Source: Mangifera indica (Eukaryota; Streptophyta; Magnoliopsida; Sapindales; Anacardiaceae). From it: 64,000 nt of DNA. This document shows, piece by piece, positions 47,600 through 61,579 of this stretch. A program made the translations under genes and the position numbers. The stretch covers positions 8,315,620 through 8,379,619 of the forward strand of contig NC_058154.1 in assembly GCF_011075055.1 (NCBI RefSeq). Direction: 5' to 3'. Each line of letters starts with the position of its first letter. Position 1 is the stretch's first letter. The notes below the pieces were generated by a model that saw only the letters and a list, made by a program, of their open reading frames with translations, was not told the origin of the DNA and searched no databases.

Positions 47600-48960
47600 T
47601 TTAGGCCACTAAAAACTGGCAATATAGTCAAATACAATTTAAAATTTTAAACATGTAACCCAAAAACCCTTTTGGATCACGTTTTAGAGGATACATTCAT
47701 GAAACATGTTATAACAAACATAGGATAAGAACACCATACTTGTGTTTAGAGGCTCCTTTCGTCTTTACATGGCAAGACACTCGCTTTCCAACCCACATGG
47801 AGGCACCTCAGAATCCACACAGAGCATAGATGTAACAAGGCTGAAAGCGTGCATAGAGTCTGCTAAGACATGATGCATAAGGAGGATGAATGGGATCATG
47901 GACGTGCGTATGTGTTTTTATGTGTCAAGATGCAAAATTGCAAAATCGTGCGTCTATTTATACATATTGAAAGAATATGGTGAAGAAAAATGATGAAAAA
48001 CAACATGCATGAGACAAAGGTGCAAGAATCAACACAATGCAAGCTTGTATCAAAAAAAGTTAGATTTTACCAACTTCAAGGTTGAGTTTTTTATGAAGGA
48101 TGATGGAGAATAGCTTCACACTTGTCAAGCCTCCAAAGAATTGCACCAAACCAAGCAAAATAAGTTATGGATGAAATTCTAGTGAGAAAGAAGTGAGAGA
48201 AGTGTTTTAGTTGAAATGAGTTCATATATCAAAAAATGAACTAATTTTGATTTTATATATTAGGAGACTTAGTTAGCAATTAGATAATTGTTGTATGACT
48301 CTTGTAAATTCTCAGTTTAAGCAATGGTTATGCATGTATATCATACATACAAATTGGCTAGCCAAATTTTATCTCATAAATACCTTAACTCTTAAAGTGT
48401 TATTTTACACTCATATAACAGGTTATATAATATAATCTTACTGTCCTTTGGAAGGTGCTAGCCAACCTTGGATAATTAATCCTCACTCTAAAAAGTGTTT
48501 AGTTTATTGATGTGACTTTTTAGGTTCACCATGACATAGCCATGATCTCTTTTTAAGATGATCCAAAAAACATATCCGAAAACTCAATGACTATAGTAAA
48601 CATCTAGCAGTGTGTCATAGCCCCTGAACCACGATGAAGAAACACTTCATTGAACTTAATTTTCTAATCGTATGTTTCGTATAGGTAAGATTTTCTATTG
48701 TCCAATCATTATCGATTTCCGGTTTATGGTTCGTCTAAACCTTAATTTAATTAACCAAGATTTCTATTATATGAGGTTAATTAAGTTCAATAAGAATTTG
48801 ATCTAACGGAATTTTTAGATCCTATCTAAGGGAATGCGAGATTCGAATAAAATAGTGGGAGCTAATGAAATTATGCAATTAAAAAAGGTTTAAATTCACA
48901 TGTTCAATTCACTAATAAAATTATTTTCTCTTTACAGTATTTTCATTTAATTTTGATATA
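47600..48960. other. Probable leader/LTR of the following copia element, unresolved
   Basis: Non-coding sequence up to the gag ATG at 48,969. Parts (about 48,420-48,900) look like retrotransposon leader, but no matching 3' LTR exists in the window, so LTR boundaries cannot be set. Confidence 0.35.
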
Positions 48961-48968
48961 TTCAAAAA

Positions 48969-51900
48969 ATGGCTAACAACGTAGTCCTAAAGATCTTGGA
49001 TAATAATATTTTGACTAGACCCAACTTTAAGGATTGGTTAAGAAATCTTCAAATAGTACTAGACTTTAAAAAGGTTAGTTACGTTTTGGAAGCACCGCCT
49101 CCTATTGATGTAGCTCTAGATGTCTCCACTGAGGAACATAAGACATTTGAGGCATGGGTCAAGGATAATAGAAAAGCTCGAGCTACAACTAGCCTCAATG
49201 AATAAGAAGCTTCAAACCAAGCATGAAAATGTTTTAGGGGTTTATGATATCCTCGTTGCTTTACAAGAGTTATATAGTAAGAACTCGAGAGTAGTCAAGT
49301 ACGAGCTATGCGCTTTGCTCTTTAACATGAGATTAAAGGAAGGCATGCCCCTAGATGAACATGTCATAAAGATGATCAATGCACTAGGGCAGTTGGACGT
49401 TTAAGACATGGTCGTACCAGACCACATCAAAGTGAATTCGATTTAACAGTCTCTTCCATTGAGTTATAAACCATTTATAACCAACTATAATCTAAATCAG
49501 ATAGAGTGGACACTTCTTGAGTTACTCAATGGTTTCCAAGAGTTTTACAAGCAAGGGAAGAATGACTCTAGACATGTGGATGTCTATGCAACTTTTACCT
49601 GTAGGGCCAATAAGAAGCCTAAAAAGCAACAAATGAAAGGTTCAAATGTTGGACCCAAGAAGAGGATTTTTAAGAAATGTGCCACCAAAGCGGAGAAGGC
49701 AAAAGAAAATAGAAAGTGTTTCCATTGTCAACAAGATGGACATTAAAAGAGGAATTGTCTTTTATACCTGAACAACCTTAAGAAGAATAAAATAGGTATA
49801 ATCTACTATCAAGTCATTGAATTCGAATTAAGTTTGGATTCAAATAATCATTCATGGATCATAGATTCAACAACTACTTCTCATGTGTGTGTTTTTATAT
49901 AGGCAATACAGAATAATTTTGTTTTTTCATAAGGTGAGATCATTTTAAAGATGACAAATGGAACAAAGGTTAAAGCTGTAGCCATGGAACTTGCCAAGTT
50001 AGACTACCATCAAGGCACATTTTGAGGCTTTATAATGTTTTGTATTTTGCAAAAGCCACTAGAAATATCATTTATGTTTCCGTATTATGTAAGCTTGGTT
50101 ACAATGTTAAATTTAATGGAAATGAATGTTTGATATTTTGTAAAAATATTATAATAGGCAAAGTTATAAATACAACTAGTATGTATGTATTGGAACTAAA
50201 TGATTATCATATAAATTTTATTACTAATAAAAGATTTCGAAGTGCAACAAACCCCAAGTTCTATGACATCATAGATTAGGTCACATTGGAGAAAAAAATT
50301 GATTCAACTTGGAGAAAATAGGCTTTTAATTTCATTTGGTTTTGAATCTTACCTAACATGTGAATCATACCTTTAAGGAAAAATGCCCAAATCTCTCTTT
50401 AAGAATAAAGGGAAACATGCTAAAAAATTACTAGAGTTAATACATACTGATGTATATGGACCACGTAATAATATGGCCAGGAGAGGCTTTCACTACTTCA
50501 TTACCTTAACGAATGATTATTCTCGATATGGGTATTTGTATTTAATAAAATACGAATAATAATCCTTTAAAAAGTTCAGAGAATTCAAGAATGAAGCAAA
50601 GAAACAAACTATAAAAAGTATAAAAATTCTACGATCAAATCATGAAAAAGAATACTTGAGTATGGAATTTCAAGAATTCTTGAAAGACAATAGAATAATT
50701 TCCCAAATGACACCTTCATACACACCTTAACATAATAATGTATCTAAAAGAAGCAATCGTACTTTATTAGATATGGTATGATCAATGATAAACTTTACAA
50801 ACTTGTCGATGTCATTGTAGGGATATACCCTCCAAACCATTGTGCATATCTTAAATCAAGTATCGTCAAAATCAGTCCAGAAAACACTATACGAGTTATG
50901 GTATTCTAAACACCCAAATCTCAAATTTATGAAAATTTGGGGATGTTCAACTTATGTCAAAGTAATTAAAATAGACAAGTTTGATGTTAGATCAAAGAAA
51001 GGTCAGTTGGTAAGATATCCTAAAGATAGTTTAGGATATTACTTTTACTTTTCAACTAATCAAAGAATAACAGTTAATAAGAATGCACACTTTTTCGAGA
51101 AAAAATTCTTAGAAGAAAGTGGTGTAGGAAGAAACATTGAACTTGAGGAAGAGTCCAAAGAGCCTCAAACCAACATTATTGAGATTGGATTGTCCATTCA
51201 ACAAATACTACGATTCCAACATAAAAATCTTATAGGGTATCTAGACCTCTGAAAAGATACGAATTTCTTTATGAGCAAGATTTTGAATCCTACTTAGTGG
51301 GAGAAATAAATCATGATAATGATCCTAGAAATTATGAGAAAGCTATACTGGATACTAATTCAAGTAGATGGCTAGAAGCAATGATTCTGAAATAGAATCA
51401 ATGCATACTAATCAAGTACGGACACTTGTCGATCCACCGGAAGAAATTGTTCCTATTGGTTGTAAGTGGGTCTTCAAGAGAAAGATTGAAAAAGATGGAA
51501 AGGTGGAGACCTATAAAGTTTCGCTAGTAACAAAGGGTTATACTCAGAAACAAAGATTAGATTATGAGGAAACTTTTTCGCCCATAGCTATGATTAAATC
51601 TGTCCGAATAATGTTAGCTATCATAGCATACCATGATTATGAAATTTGGCAGATGGATGTCAAGACCACATTCCTTAATGCACTCATTAAGGAAAACATA
51701 TATATAGAACAACATATAGGTTTTGTATCCGCTTCCAAAAGACATAAGGTATGCAAGTTGTATCGATCTATTTATAGACTGAAGCAAGCCTTCAGAAGCT
51801 AGAATATTTGATTCGATTAAACAATCAAATTGTTTGATTTCAAAAAGAATCTGAATGAACCCGGTGTTTATAAATGGGTTAAGAATCATGCTCATATTGT

Positions 51901-52003
51901 ATGTGATGACATACTACTAATGGGTAATGACATTGACATGATGAATGAGGTGAAAATCTAGTTGTCCAAAACCTTCTCGATGAAAGACTTAGCAGATGCA
52001 TAA
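48969..52003 (+). mobile_element. 3'-truncated, decayed Ty1-copia retrotransposon
   Basis: The gag starts at ATG 48,969 (MANNVVLKILDNNILTRPNF), shifts frame near 49,200 and again by 49,460. It ends with a zinc knuckle C-x2-C-x4-H-x4-C at 49,717-49,758 (CFHCQQDGH, a stop, KRNC). Protease remnant SWIIDSTTTSHVC is near 49,852. Integrase pieces at about 50,430-50,780 include HTDVYGPRNNMARRGFHYF. WGCSTYVK is near 50,938. RT runs from about 51,400 with DPPEEIVPIGCKWVFKRKI, then IWQMDVKTTFLNA and VCDDILLMGND near 51,900. Sequence stops being recognisable after FSMKDLADA at about 52,003, where a MITE begins. The rest of RT, RNase H and the 3' LTR are absent. It differs from the 16.5-kb element in lineage. 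Confidence 0.88.
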
Positions 52004-52006
52004 TTC

Positions 52007-52214
52007 AATACAATACATATTGTATCCTATAGCTATCAATGGATATATCATTTACTAAAATTAATTGAATTATAGTTTTCTAAAACATATATATATACGT
52101 GTAAAATAAATATAAAATATATATATATATATATAATGCACATGTAAAGAAAATGACAAAATAAATATGAAAAAACAAGTTGTACATCTAATTGTTTATT
52201 GAAATTTTGTCAAA

Positions 52215-52252
<38 letters not shown>

Positions 52253-52412
52253 TATGGTTTGGTTCAGTTTGAAAATCACCGAAACCGCAACCTAAACTAA
52301 AAAAAATTGGTTTGAAAAATTTCAACTCAAACAAAACAAAACAAACCAAACCATAATTTTTAAGCAATTCAATTTAGTTTTACAATTTGAACAAAATTGT
52401 GCATACCCCTAA
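52007..52412. mobile_element. AT-rich MITE, GGTTTGGTTTGA family, copy 1
   Basis: Shares most of its blocks with 52,492-53,013 (ATATATCATTTA-TAAAA, ATAGTTTTCTA-A, TATGAAAAA-ACAAGTT, GAAAATCACC-AAACCGCAACC) and ends TTGTGCATACCCCTAAA. The left end is missing or altered. It abuts the truncated copia element. Confidence 0.65.
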
Positions 52413-52491
52413 AATTGCATTAGTCCATACATTGTTTATGTACTTATTGATCTATTATCAAGATTTAACCCCTATTATGCATAGGGGTATT

Positions 52492-53013
52492 AAGGTTTGG
52501 TTTGATAAGGTTTAAAAGTTTTTTAAAACCAAACTGAAAAAAATGGTTTGAAAATTTCACAAATCAAATTATTTTAAGTTTCAAACCAAACCAAACTGAA
52601 AAAATATGATTTGAACATATTAAAATAATTCATTTCTAAATATATATCATTTAATAAAAATAACTAAATCATAGTTTTCTAGATTATAATATAAATATGC
52701 AAAATAAATATAAAAAATATATGCAATATATATGTAAAGAAAATGTTAAAATAAATATAAAAAATACAAGTTATATACCTAATTGCTTAATAAAAAATTC
52801 TGTCAAATATAATTATATATATGTATTCTAAAAAAAAATGGTTTATGATTTGATTTGGTTTGAAAATTGTTTAAACTGCAACCCAAACTAAAAACTGTTT
52901 TTCAAAAATTTATCAATTCAAACCAAATTATTTTACAAACCAAATCAAATCAAATCCTAATTTCTAGGTGGTTCAGTCTGATTTAACGATTTGAACCGAA
53001 TTATGCATACTCT
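52492..53013. mobile_element. AT-rich MITE, GGTTTGGTTTGA family, copy 2
   Basis: Begins TAGGGGTATTAAGGTTTGG and ends AACCGAATTATGCATACTC, roughly inverted ends. The interior repeats copy 1 and a third, partial copy at about 61,580-61,955. Non-coding. Confidence 0.65.
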
Positions 53014-53527
53014 AAATTTTGTTGTAGTTTGTGTTGTGTGTTATATTTTCAATTTACATGTACAATTTGGTCAAACTGAAGCATGTTTACTCCCATTACT
53101 GCAATTCTTTGGGTCCTTAAGTTTCTGCAGTCACCTAGTTATGTGATCAAATTACGTCATTCATTTATGAAATTTGTATTTGATTCCAATCAGTCATTGT
53201 TTCCTATTGCAGAAAGACCATAGCTAAAGCCATGTAAAGTCTAAATTAACCATGCACCTCTTAAAATCCTACATCAGGCATGTCTGATGTTTGTAAAATT
53301 GGCATTAAAACAATGGCAGATCCAAGAATAAAATTTAGAGGAATCAAGAATGAATAAAATTAAAATATAAGGGATTTAAAAAAGTGTACAACTTTAGTGG
53401 TTATATTAATATTTTATATATATAAACTTATAATTTTTCATACCCACGGGGGTCATTTAACCAACTCTTATCTCTCTTAGGCTTGCCACTACAATAAAAT
53501 GTAGTCCTTCCTTCTATATAAATTGAT
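53014..53527. other. Intergenic DNA, nothing recognised
   Basis: No coding or repeat structure that I can name. Confidence 0.4.
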
Positions 53528-53536
53528 TTTTTCAAA

Positions 53537-54347
53537 GGCCAAAGGACTATTTCCCACCCAAGGTATGCTGCAATCTCAAGTTTTCACCATTTATCTTTAA
53601 TAATACCAAACACTCATCTATGAACAGTTAAAATTAATGGTAGTAAGGATAAAATCTTTATTTTCTCTATAATATTAAAAATAAACTAAAATATAATCTA
53701 TTTTTGTCTCCCTAAACTTTAAAAACTAAAATTTTTCCCTAGCTTAAGTTTTAAAAAATGGCAGTTTCATCATATGGTTTCGTTTTGAAATCTCCGACGA
53801 CATCTCCAGCTCCATTGCCGACAGCCTCTCCCTCCCGAAGTATCCTCTCCTTCCGACGATCTCTTTCCTTCCATTTGGACGCCCAATCGACGTCGAAGAA
53901 GCCTTAGAAGATGAAGAACTTCGTCAGGAAGACAAAGTTCTTCGTCTTCCCAGACGAAGACGATAGCTTCGGCTTCGTCTAGGAAGATGAAGAACTTTGT
54001 CTTTCCCAATGAAGTCTTCGTCTTCCAAGGCTTCTTCGACGCCGATTGGAGTCCAAATGAGAGAAAAGAGATCGTCAGAAGAAGAAGATACTTCAGGAGG
54101 GAGAGGTCGTCGGAGATGTTGTCGAAGATTTCAAAACAAAACCCTAGGGTGAAACTACCATTTTTTAAAACTTAGGCTGGGGAAAACTTTTAGTTTTTAA
54201 AGTTTAGGGAGGCAAAAAAAGATAAAATTTTAAAGAGTTAGGGTTTTGTTAATTTTAACAACTCATGGTGGGTGTTTGGTATTATCAAAGATAAAGGGTG
54301 GAAACTGACATTGTAGTATACCTTGGGTGGGAAATAGTGCTTTGGCC
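53537..54347. mobile_element. 811-bp Mutator-type foldback element, perfect 9-bp TSD
   Basis: The ends GGCCAAAGGACTATTTCCC and (inverted) GGGAAATAGTGCTTTGGCC are followed inward by matching arms (CCCAAGGTATGCTGCAAT against ATTGTAGTATACCTTGGG). The exact 9-bp flanks TTTTTCAAA lie at 53,528-53,536 and 54,348-54,356. Nine-base duplications are typical of Mutator-like elements. The arms continue to the centre (GTCGAAGAAGCCTT near 53,892, AAGGCTTCTTCGAC near 54,028), so nearly the whole element is one hairpin. GAAGACGAAG words fill the tip. Its open frames are mirror images of each other and not genes. Confidence 0.88.
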
Positions 54348-54544
54348 TTTTTCAAACTCAAGGGGTCAACTGATCATCTTGACCCCCCTGGGTCCACCAC
54401 TGCGATAGAATACAGCTCTTGCTTACGTTATGGTTTTCATAGCCATTTTCAAATGAATCTATTAAATAAACATTATAGATTGCATTGACAGAAGTCTTAG
54501 TGATGTCTGTTCTACAAAATGAAAATCTATATATATATATATAT

Positions 54545-55215
54545 GGCCAAATGACTATTTCCTACCCAAAGTTTAGTGTAAATACAATTTCTCACTCGTT
54601 AATTATCACAAATCTAAATGTTTTCCCTTATATTAAATTTCACTGTTACTGTTAGGGTAAAATTATCATTTAAAAAAATATTTTAAGATAAAAAAATCGC
54701 ATTTTCACCTTCTAGATTTAAAAACTAATAAAGTCACCCCCACCAAAAGTTAAAAAAACTTACATTCCCCCTTAGGGTTTTTGCAATAGTTGTCGACAGT
54801 TGAAGACAACGGTGACGACAATGTTCTCCCTCCCTCTAGGCTTCTCTCTCAACCGTAGTCCATTTCCAACCATCATTGACTGTCTTCTCCCCTCACCGAT
54901 GGCACGATGAAGATATTTCAACCTTTCGTCATGTCGTCAATGAGGGAAGAAAAAGGCCAAAAATGGACTGCAACTAAAAGAGAAGTTGGGATAGAGGGAG
55001 AATGCCGCCAACAGCTGTTGTGAAAACTCAAAGGGTAATGTAAGTTTTCAAAGTTTTGGTGGGGTTGACTTATTAGCTTTTAAACTTAGGGGTGAAAATG
55101 TAATAAATTTTTAGTTTTTGAAATATTTTTTTAAATAATAATATTACTCATGACAATAACAATGAAATTTAACAAAACTATGGGTATTTAAATTTTCAAT
55201 TATTAATGAGTGGGA
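54545..55215. mobile_element. Related foldback element, right end lost
   Basis: Starts GGCCAAATGACTATTTCC after an (AT)n run. Interior arms are inverted: TTTAAAAACTAATAAGTCAC-like near 54,716 against its partner near 55,070, and GTTTTTGCAATAGTTGTCG near 54,776 against ACAGCTGTTGTGAAAAC near 55,010. The expected right terminal repeat is missing, replaced by the TATG microsatellite at 55,224. Confidence 0.7.
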
Positions 55216-55223
55216 AGTGAACA

Positions 55224-55285
55224 TATAAATATATATGTATATATATGTATGTATGTATATATGTATATGTATGTATGTATATATG

Positions 55286-55317
<32 letters not shown>

Positions 55318-55322
55318 TGTAT
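55224..55322. repeat. (TATG)n/(TA)n microsatellite
   Basis: About 100 bp of interleaved TATG and TA units. The Tyr/Ile/His-rich reading frame on the minus strand is an artefact of it. Confidence 0.95.
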
Positions 55323-55329
55323 AAAATTT

Positions 55330-56216
55330 GTAAAAACAGTTCAAAAGATTCCATGGCAATGGAAATGAATCAAATTAAAATTTTCTTCAATCATGTGTTC
55401 ATTGCCTCATGACATGAAATCATAATGTCCTTAATTTAATTTTGGCCTTTAACTTTTATTTGATTTAAATTAAATTCCATGATGCTTTAGAATATGCGGC
55501 ATCTTCAGAAAGCTTATAGTACTTTTTGTACTTTGCATACTTGGTTTTCTGCTTTATATGACAACTTATTTAATGTGCATATCTTATTGGCTACAAAACT
55601 TCTGCATGGTTAAAAGACCACACGAGCAGATAACTTGCATTGCCTTCCCTAATTAACTTGCTGTCAATGCAAACTTTGCACTGTAAGTAAATATCTAGAG
55701 ACAAGAAGTCAGAGACATGGTTTTGCCTTCAGTCGTTCAACAGTTTTCACATTACATTATGAGCTGATTTTGTTTGCCTTCCAAAGCCATTTGACATTAT
55801 TCAAAATTTAGTAAGGTGGGTTTCTTTATGGGTGAGCTGGTCCAGATGCCCTTCTAGAAAAGGAACCCACAGGATTCTTATGCTTTACCGTGTCCTATCT
55901 ATCTTGCTTTCTACATCTAACTTTCCTCACGTTTCATCTTGTTCTTCATTCTTTGGGAATCAAAATCACCGACCCATTACACTTGTCTCCTCTTATTGAG
56001 TTAACCCAAGTACTTCCAAATTCTACAAAACATTCAAACTTGGATATTCGACAGCTGAAACATTTACCGTAAAGAAAAGCAGTTAAGCCTTAAACATAAG
56101 CACAATCTTGTATTGAGCAATGTGATTTGTGTTTATGCAGTAAACAAGAAAGGTAATTACATGATAACACCAAGTGTAACTCTCAATCTAAGCCTTTGTT
56201 TTGAGTATTGAATACA
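55330..56216. other. Intergenic DNA and 3' region of GA2ox
   Basis: No gene recognised. The part nearest 56,216 should hold the 3' UTR of the minus-strand gibberellin oxidase. Confidence 0.4.
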
Positions 56217-57722
<1,506 letters not shown>

Positions 57723-57789
57723 TACTCAGATTGTATGGAGATGAAAATGGTGACGGAATTAAATTGAATGGCTTTTGAGTTGAGCGGTG

Positions 57790-57800
57790 GTATTTATACG
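57790..57800 (-). promoter_or_regulatory. TATA box of GA2ox
   Basis: On the minus strand, CGTATAAATACC lies about 70 bases before the ATG, giving an expected short leader of roughly 40 bases. No upstream ATG is seen in that leader. Confidence 0.6.
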
Positions 57801-57902
57801 AGAAAAATATGAAGAAAAATGTTATTTGATAAGGTTTAGAGGTGGAATTTATTACATTATAAAAGGAGGTCAAATCAACCACTATAAAATATTTTGAATA
57901 AA

Positions 57903-57907
<5 letters not shown>

Positions 57908-57941
<34 letters not shown>
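57908..57941. repeat. (AT)n microsatellite
   Basis: About 17 AT units between the GA2ox core promoter and the foldback element. Confidence 0.95.
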
Positions 57942-57943
<2 letters not shown>

Positions 57944-58504
57944 CCATATAGCTATTTCCCACCCATGACGTAGTGGACCCATTGAAATCTGTTAACTTTT
58001 AAAAATTTAAAATTTATATAAAAAATTTCAGTTATAATTAGAGATAAATTTATTATTTTAATAATAATATTAAAAATATATATAATTCATTATATTTTCA
58101 CTTCTAAATTTTAAAAATTAATAATTTTACTCTTAGTTAAAGTTTTTTAATTTTGAAAAGTTATACTTCTCTCTCTCAAAACTTAGGTTTTCTTACTACT
58201 CCTCTCTGACTACTGGCAACTTCCACGAAACTCACTAACCTATCTCTAACCACTAACAGCATCTTATAAAAATCCTAAAAAGAAAAGTTGATATTTTAAA
58301 TCTAGGATTGAGAAAAATTTGTTAGTTTTTAAATTTTAGATAGAAATATGATAAATTTTTAATTTTTAAAATATTTTTATATATAACAATTTTATTTTTA
58401 ATAATAATAATAAAATTTAATAGATAGATGGATATTTAAATTTTTCATTGATGGAAGAAAAATAGATTTACACTAAACCTTCGGTGGGACATAGCCATTT
58501 GGCT
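57942..58504. mobile_element. Foldback element in the GA2ox upstream region
   Basis: GGCCATATAGCTATTTCCC at the left faces GGGACATAGCCATTTGGCT at the right, and the arms pair inward (TTTTTAATTTTTAAAATAT-type blocks). It belongs with the Mutator-type foldbacks at 53,537 and 54,545. A target duplication is not evident. Confidence 0.7.
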
Positions 58505-58559
58505 TTATTTGAGGATAAGTTAGAGGCCCACTCATGATTAGAAATGAAATCAATGTTTT

Positions 58560-58780
58560 TAATTAGGAAAATTTAAAATACACGTGTTGAAAGGGCAGCC
58601 TCCACTTCAACAGTTGTTCATCTATCTACGTGGGCGATTATCAAATCTCGACGTGGCTTTATCTCCTCCGTACACTTCACTGTCGGCTGCATTTTATTTC
58701 TTTTCCAGAATTATTCAAAACGCTGCCAAGCAGCACACCGCAACATCGGTCGATAATTCTAATAATATTGCACGTCCTAC
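58560..58780. promoter_or_regulatory. ACGT-rich gene-like block distal to GA2ox
   Basis: A less AT-rich island containing CACGTG (58,581-58,586, a G-box), CTACGTGGGC and CGACGTGGC cores, unlike the surrounding repeats. It may be the displaced distal promoter of GA2ox. It could also be the edge of an unrecognised gene, since the short frames here have no similarity I know. Confidence 0.35.
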
Positions 58781-58785
58781 GAAAA

Positions 58786-58787
<2 letters not shown>

Positions 58788-58820
<33 letters not shown>

Positions 58821-60715
58821 TTAATATAAGAAATATAACAACATAAGATGGGGGAATATGGTATTAATTTCGTTTGACAAATACTATATTCTATAAATCA
58901 ATCTCTTTGATTGAATAAATGTAGGTGGGTCTCGTGGGAAACAATGGTCGGTCGAATTAATTCTCATTCATAAATCTTCAATATTCAATCATATATTCAC
59001 TCATGTTATATTTAGATTTGGTGTCTCTCTCAACAAACATTTAGATGACGGTTGATTTAAATAATATGTTATTATCAAATTAAAAAGATTATTTGAAAGA
59101 TGTATTATTTAAAAGATTATTAGGTATAAATAATTATTATATTTGATAAAAATATATATATATATAAATAATTATTATGTTTAGTTAAAGGTAATAAAAT
59201 AATATTAGTAAATTATTTTATTTAAATAGTTTTAGATATAATTATTTTTAAATATTTTTTATATTATTTATTATATTAATTAAAAATAAATTAATTTTTA
59301 TCTTAAAAATTAATAAATTATAATATAATTATAATAAAATTAATATTATATCAATAATCTTTTAATATATAAAGAAAAAATGATAATCAAATTATCACTT
59401 ATTTTATCTATTATATCAATATAAATAATAAAAAATTATTTTTATTATAAGTAAATTAAATAAAATCATATAAATTAGATTAATAAAATAACCTTTAAAG
59501 CCAAAAAGACAAAAGGCGGCTAAGGATTATTAATTATAGACCATTTTCACTTTCCTTTCAACCATTTTCATGATAATATCCAATTAATTTATCAACTTAG
59601 AAATTCTCTTACATTACACATGATGTCTCTCCAACTGTGGGCAAGAAATTAGATGTGCTGCAAATTATATCCCTTGGCCTAGTGGTGTGTGACTGATACT
59701 AACAAAATTTGACAAACCACACGCAAGAAACATGATGATGACCCTGACGGTTAACAAAATTTGTATAAATTTTTTATTTACTTAAAATAATAATTATAAA
59801 TTCAATTACTATACCCTAAGTTTATTTTTTTAATAAATACAAACAAAATCTTTGATTATAAAAAAAGATATTATAAATAAATAAATAATTAAACAAATAT
59901 TGTTAGAGTCTCTTATTATAAAAAAAAAAAAAATGATGTTGTAAATGGATAATTAATGTAGTTTAAGGTGACAACATATTTGATCAAATCATATTAGATG
60001 GATCTTGCTTAAATTCATGTACTAACTTGTTGGATCAACCTGACAAAAACTCGAACTTCAGAGCACAACTCATGACTCAGAGTTATGTTTCTATAGATCC
60101 TTAACTCAAAGGCTTATTAAATTATAAATTTTAATATTATTAATTTATAATTTATTTTTATTATTTTTACATTTTAAATATTTTTAGCGATTTGTGTGAT
60201 ATTGATCCAGAGGTTTCATCTCACAATCTAAAGCACAACATGTTAAGTTCATAAGTTTGATATGACCCACTTTTTTCTGTATGAAGACAGTGTAGACTAT
60301 ATCAAATTATACAAATCTGAGCCAAACTAAAAGTTAACTCTATCTCGATGACATCTCTATCCGTAACAAGCAAAAGTGAGTAAATGTTGATGGGTTCAAG
60401 ATAATTAAGCGTCCATGCGATAGAGAATTAAAGAACACATCATTAATAGTAGTTAATAATATTGATATGAAGTAGCAAATATTTAGAGATTCATGGCACC
60501 ATAATAATAATAATTCCTGAGAGTGCTAATTGAATATTACTGTCATATGACATTGTCGATGAAAAGACATTTGAATTTTTAGGCCTTTTTTATCGTTTAT
60601 TTTATAGTTTTGTTTCAATGATATTGACTGATATTCGTATTTAGTCATGAAATAAATATGCCCTTTTTCACTTTTCTCCTTTCTGTTTTTCCGCTTTGTA
60701 CTTTATCAAATGTTT
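58788..60715. other. Gene-free AT-rich DNA
   Basis: Holds an (AT)n microsatellite (58,788-58,816) and an AT-rich MITE-like stretch (59,045-59,490) resembling those near 9.7 and 32.7 kb. The rest is unassigned low-complexity DNA. No coding signal. Confidence 0.5.
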
Positions 60716-60723
60716 GTTGTGTT

Positions 60724-61107
60724 TAGGGCTGGATTCGAGCCGAGCCAGCTCGAGCTCGAGCTCGGCTCGGCTCGGTTTGGGCCCGAAATGAGCTTGGCTT
60801 AGCTCGGCTCGATCGAGCTCGAGCCGAGCCCGAGCTGGCTCGGATTGGCTCGGTATATTTTTAAAAAATTTTTTTATACAAAACGACGTCGTTTTGATCC
60901 ATATATATATACAAAAAGGTGTCGCTTTGATATAAAAAATGAGCCGAGCCGAGCCGTTACCGAGCCGAGCTGAAAACGAGCCAAACTCGAGTCGAGCCAA
61001 ATTCGGCTCGAGTCGAGCTCGAGCCGAACTCGAGCCGGCCATTAAAAAGTCGAGCCGAGCCCGAGCTGGCTGCGAGCCGAGCTCGGCTCGGCTCGAATCC
61101 AGCCCTA
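60724..61107. mobile_element. hAT-type MITE (GAGCTC family) with exact 8-bp TSD
   Basis: A 384-bp element with TAGGGCTGGATTCGAGCC at one end and the exact inverted GGCTCGAATCCAGCCCTA at the other. Both flanks are GTTGTGTT (60,716-60,723 and 61,108-61,115). The interior is made of GAGCCGAGC/GAGCTCG words, with AAAACGACGTCGTTTTG in the centre. Well-matched ends and an exact duplication suggest the youngest copy here. The Ala/Ser/Arg/Glu-rich frames on both strands are repeat artefacts. Confidence 0.9.
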
Positions 61108-61219
61108 GTTGTGTTCATTGCATCCATTTTATAGGTAACCAAAGTACATTGAAACTTTTCTATTTTAGAAACGGTCAAATCATTGTCGGCTAAGGGTAAC
61201 TTGAGAAATTAGAGTTGTC

Positions 61220-61554
61220 TAAGATTAGATTCAAATTGAGTTAATTCGAATTTAAATCTAAGTTTAATTCAAATAAGTTTAAAATGAGTCAGTTTTATAT
61301 AAGTTTGAGTCAATATTTTCAAGCTCAAACTACTCATCAAATTTATGAATTAAAAATTTATATACAAAATAATATCATTTTAACCGATATATATTAAAAC
61401 AACGTTATTCGAATAACGTATTAGTTAAAAATTTGAGTTTGTAATGAGTCTAACTAAATTCGAATCGAGTTTGAGTTTAGCTTCTACAAGCTCAAGTTCT
61501 ATTATGTACAAACTGAGTAGAACTCGAATGCGACTCAATTTGAATCCAACCTTA
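61220..61554. mobile_element. Older, AT-drifted hAT-type MITE of the same family
   Basis: TAAGATTAGATTCAAATTGA at the left and TTTGAATCCAACCTTA at the right are mutated family ends. Flanks GAGTTGTC and GACGTGTG match at 5 of 8 positions. It lies 112 bp from the 60,724 copy. Many GAGC words have become GAGT or GAAT, as expected from C-to-T decay. Confidence 0.65.
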
Positions 61555-61579
61555 GACGTGTGAATATACCATTTCTAAA

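Noticed and set aside
53770..54175. Mirror-image open frames on both strands
   Set aside because: They lie in the two arms of a palindromic foldback element and encode nothing recognisable.
55144..55359. Tyr/Ile/Thr-rich minus-strand frame
   Set aside because: Translation of the TATG/TA microsatellite.
60668..61193. Ala/Ser/Arg/Glu-rich open frames on both strands
   Set aside because: Produced by GAGCCGAGC repeats of a hAT-type MITE with exact ends and target duplication.
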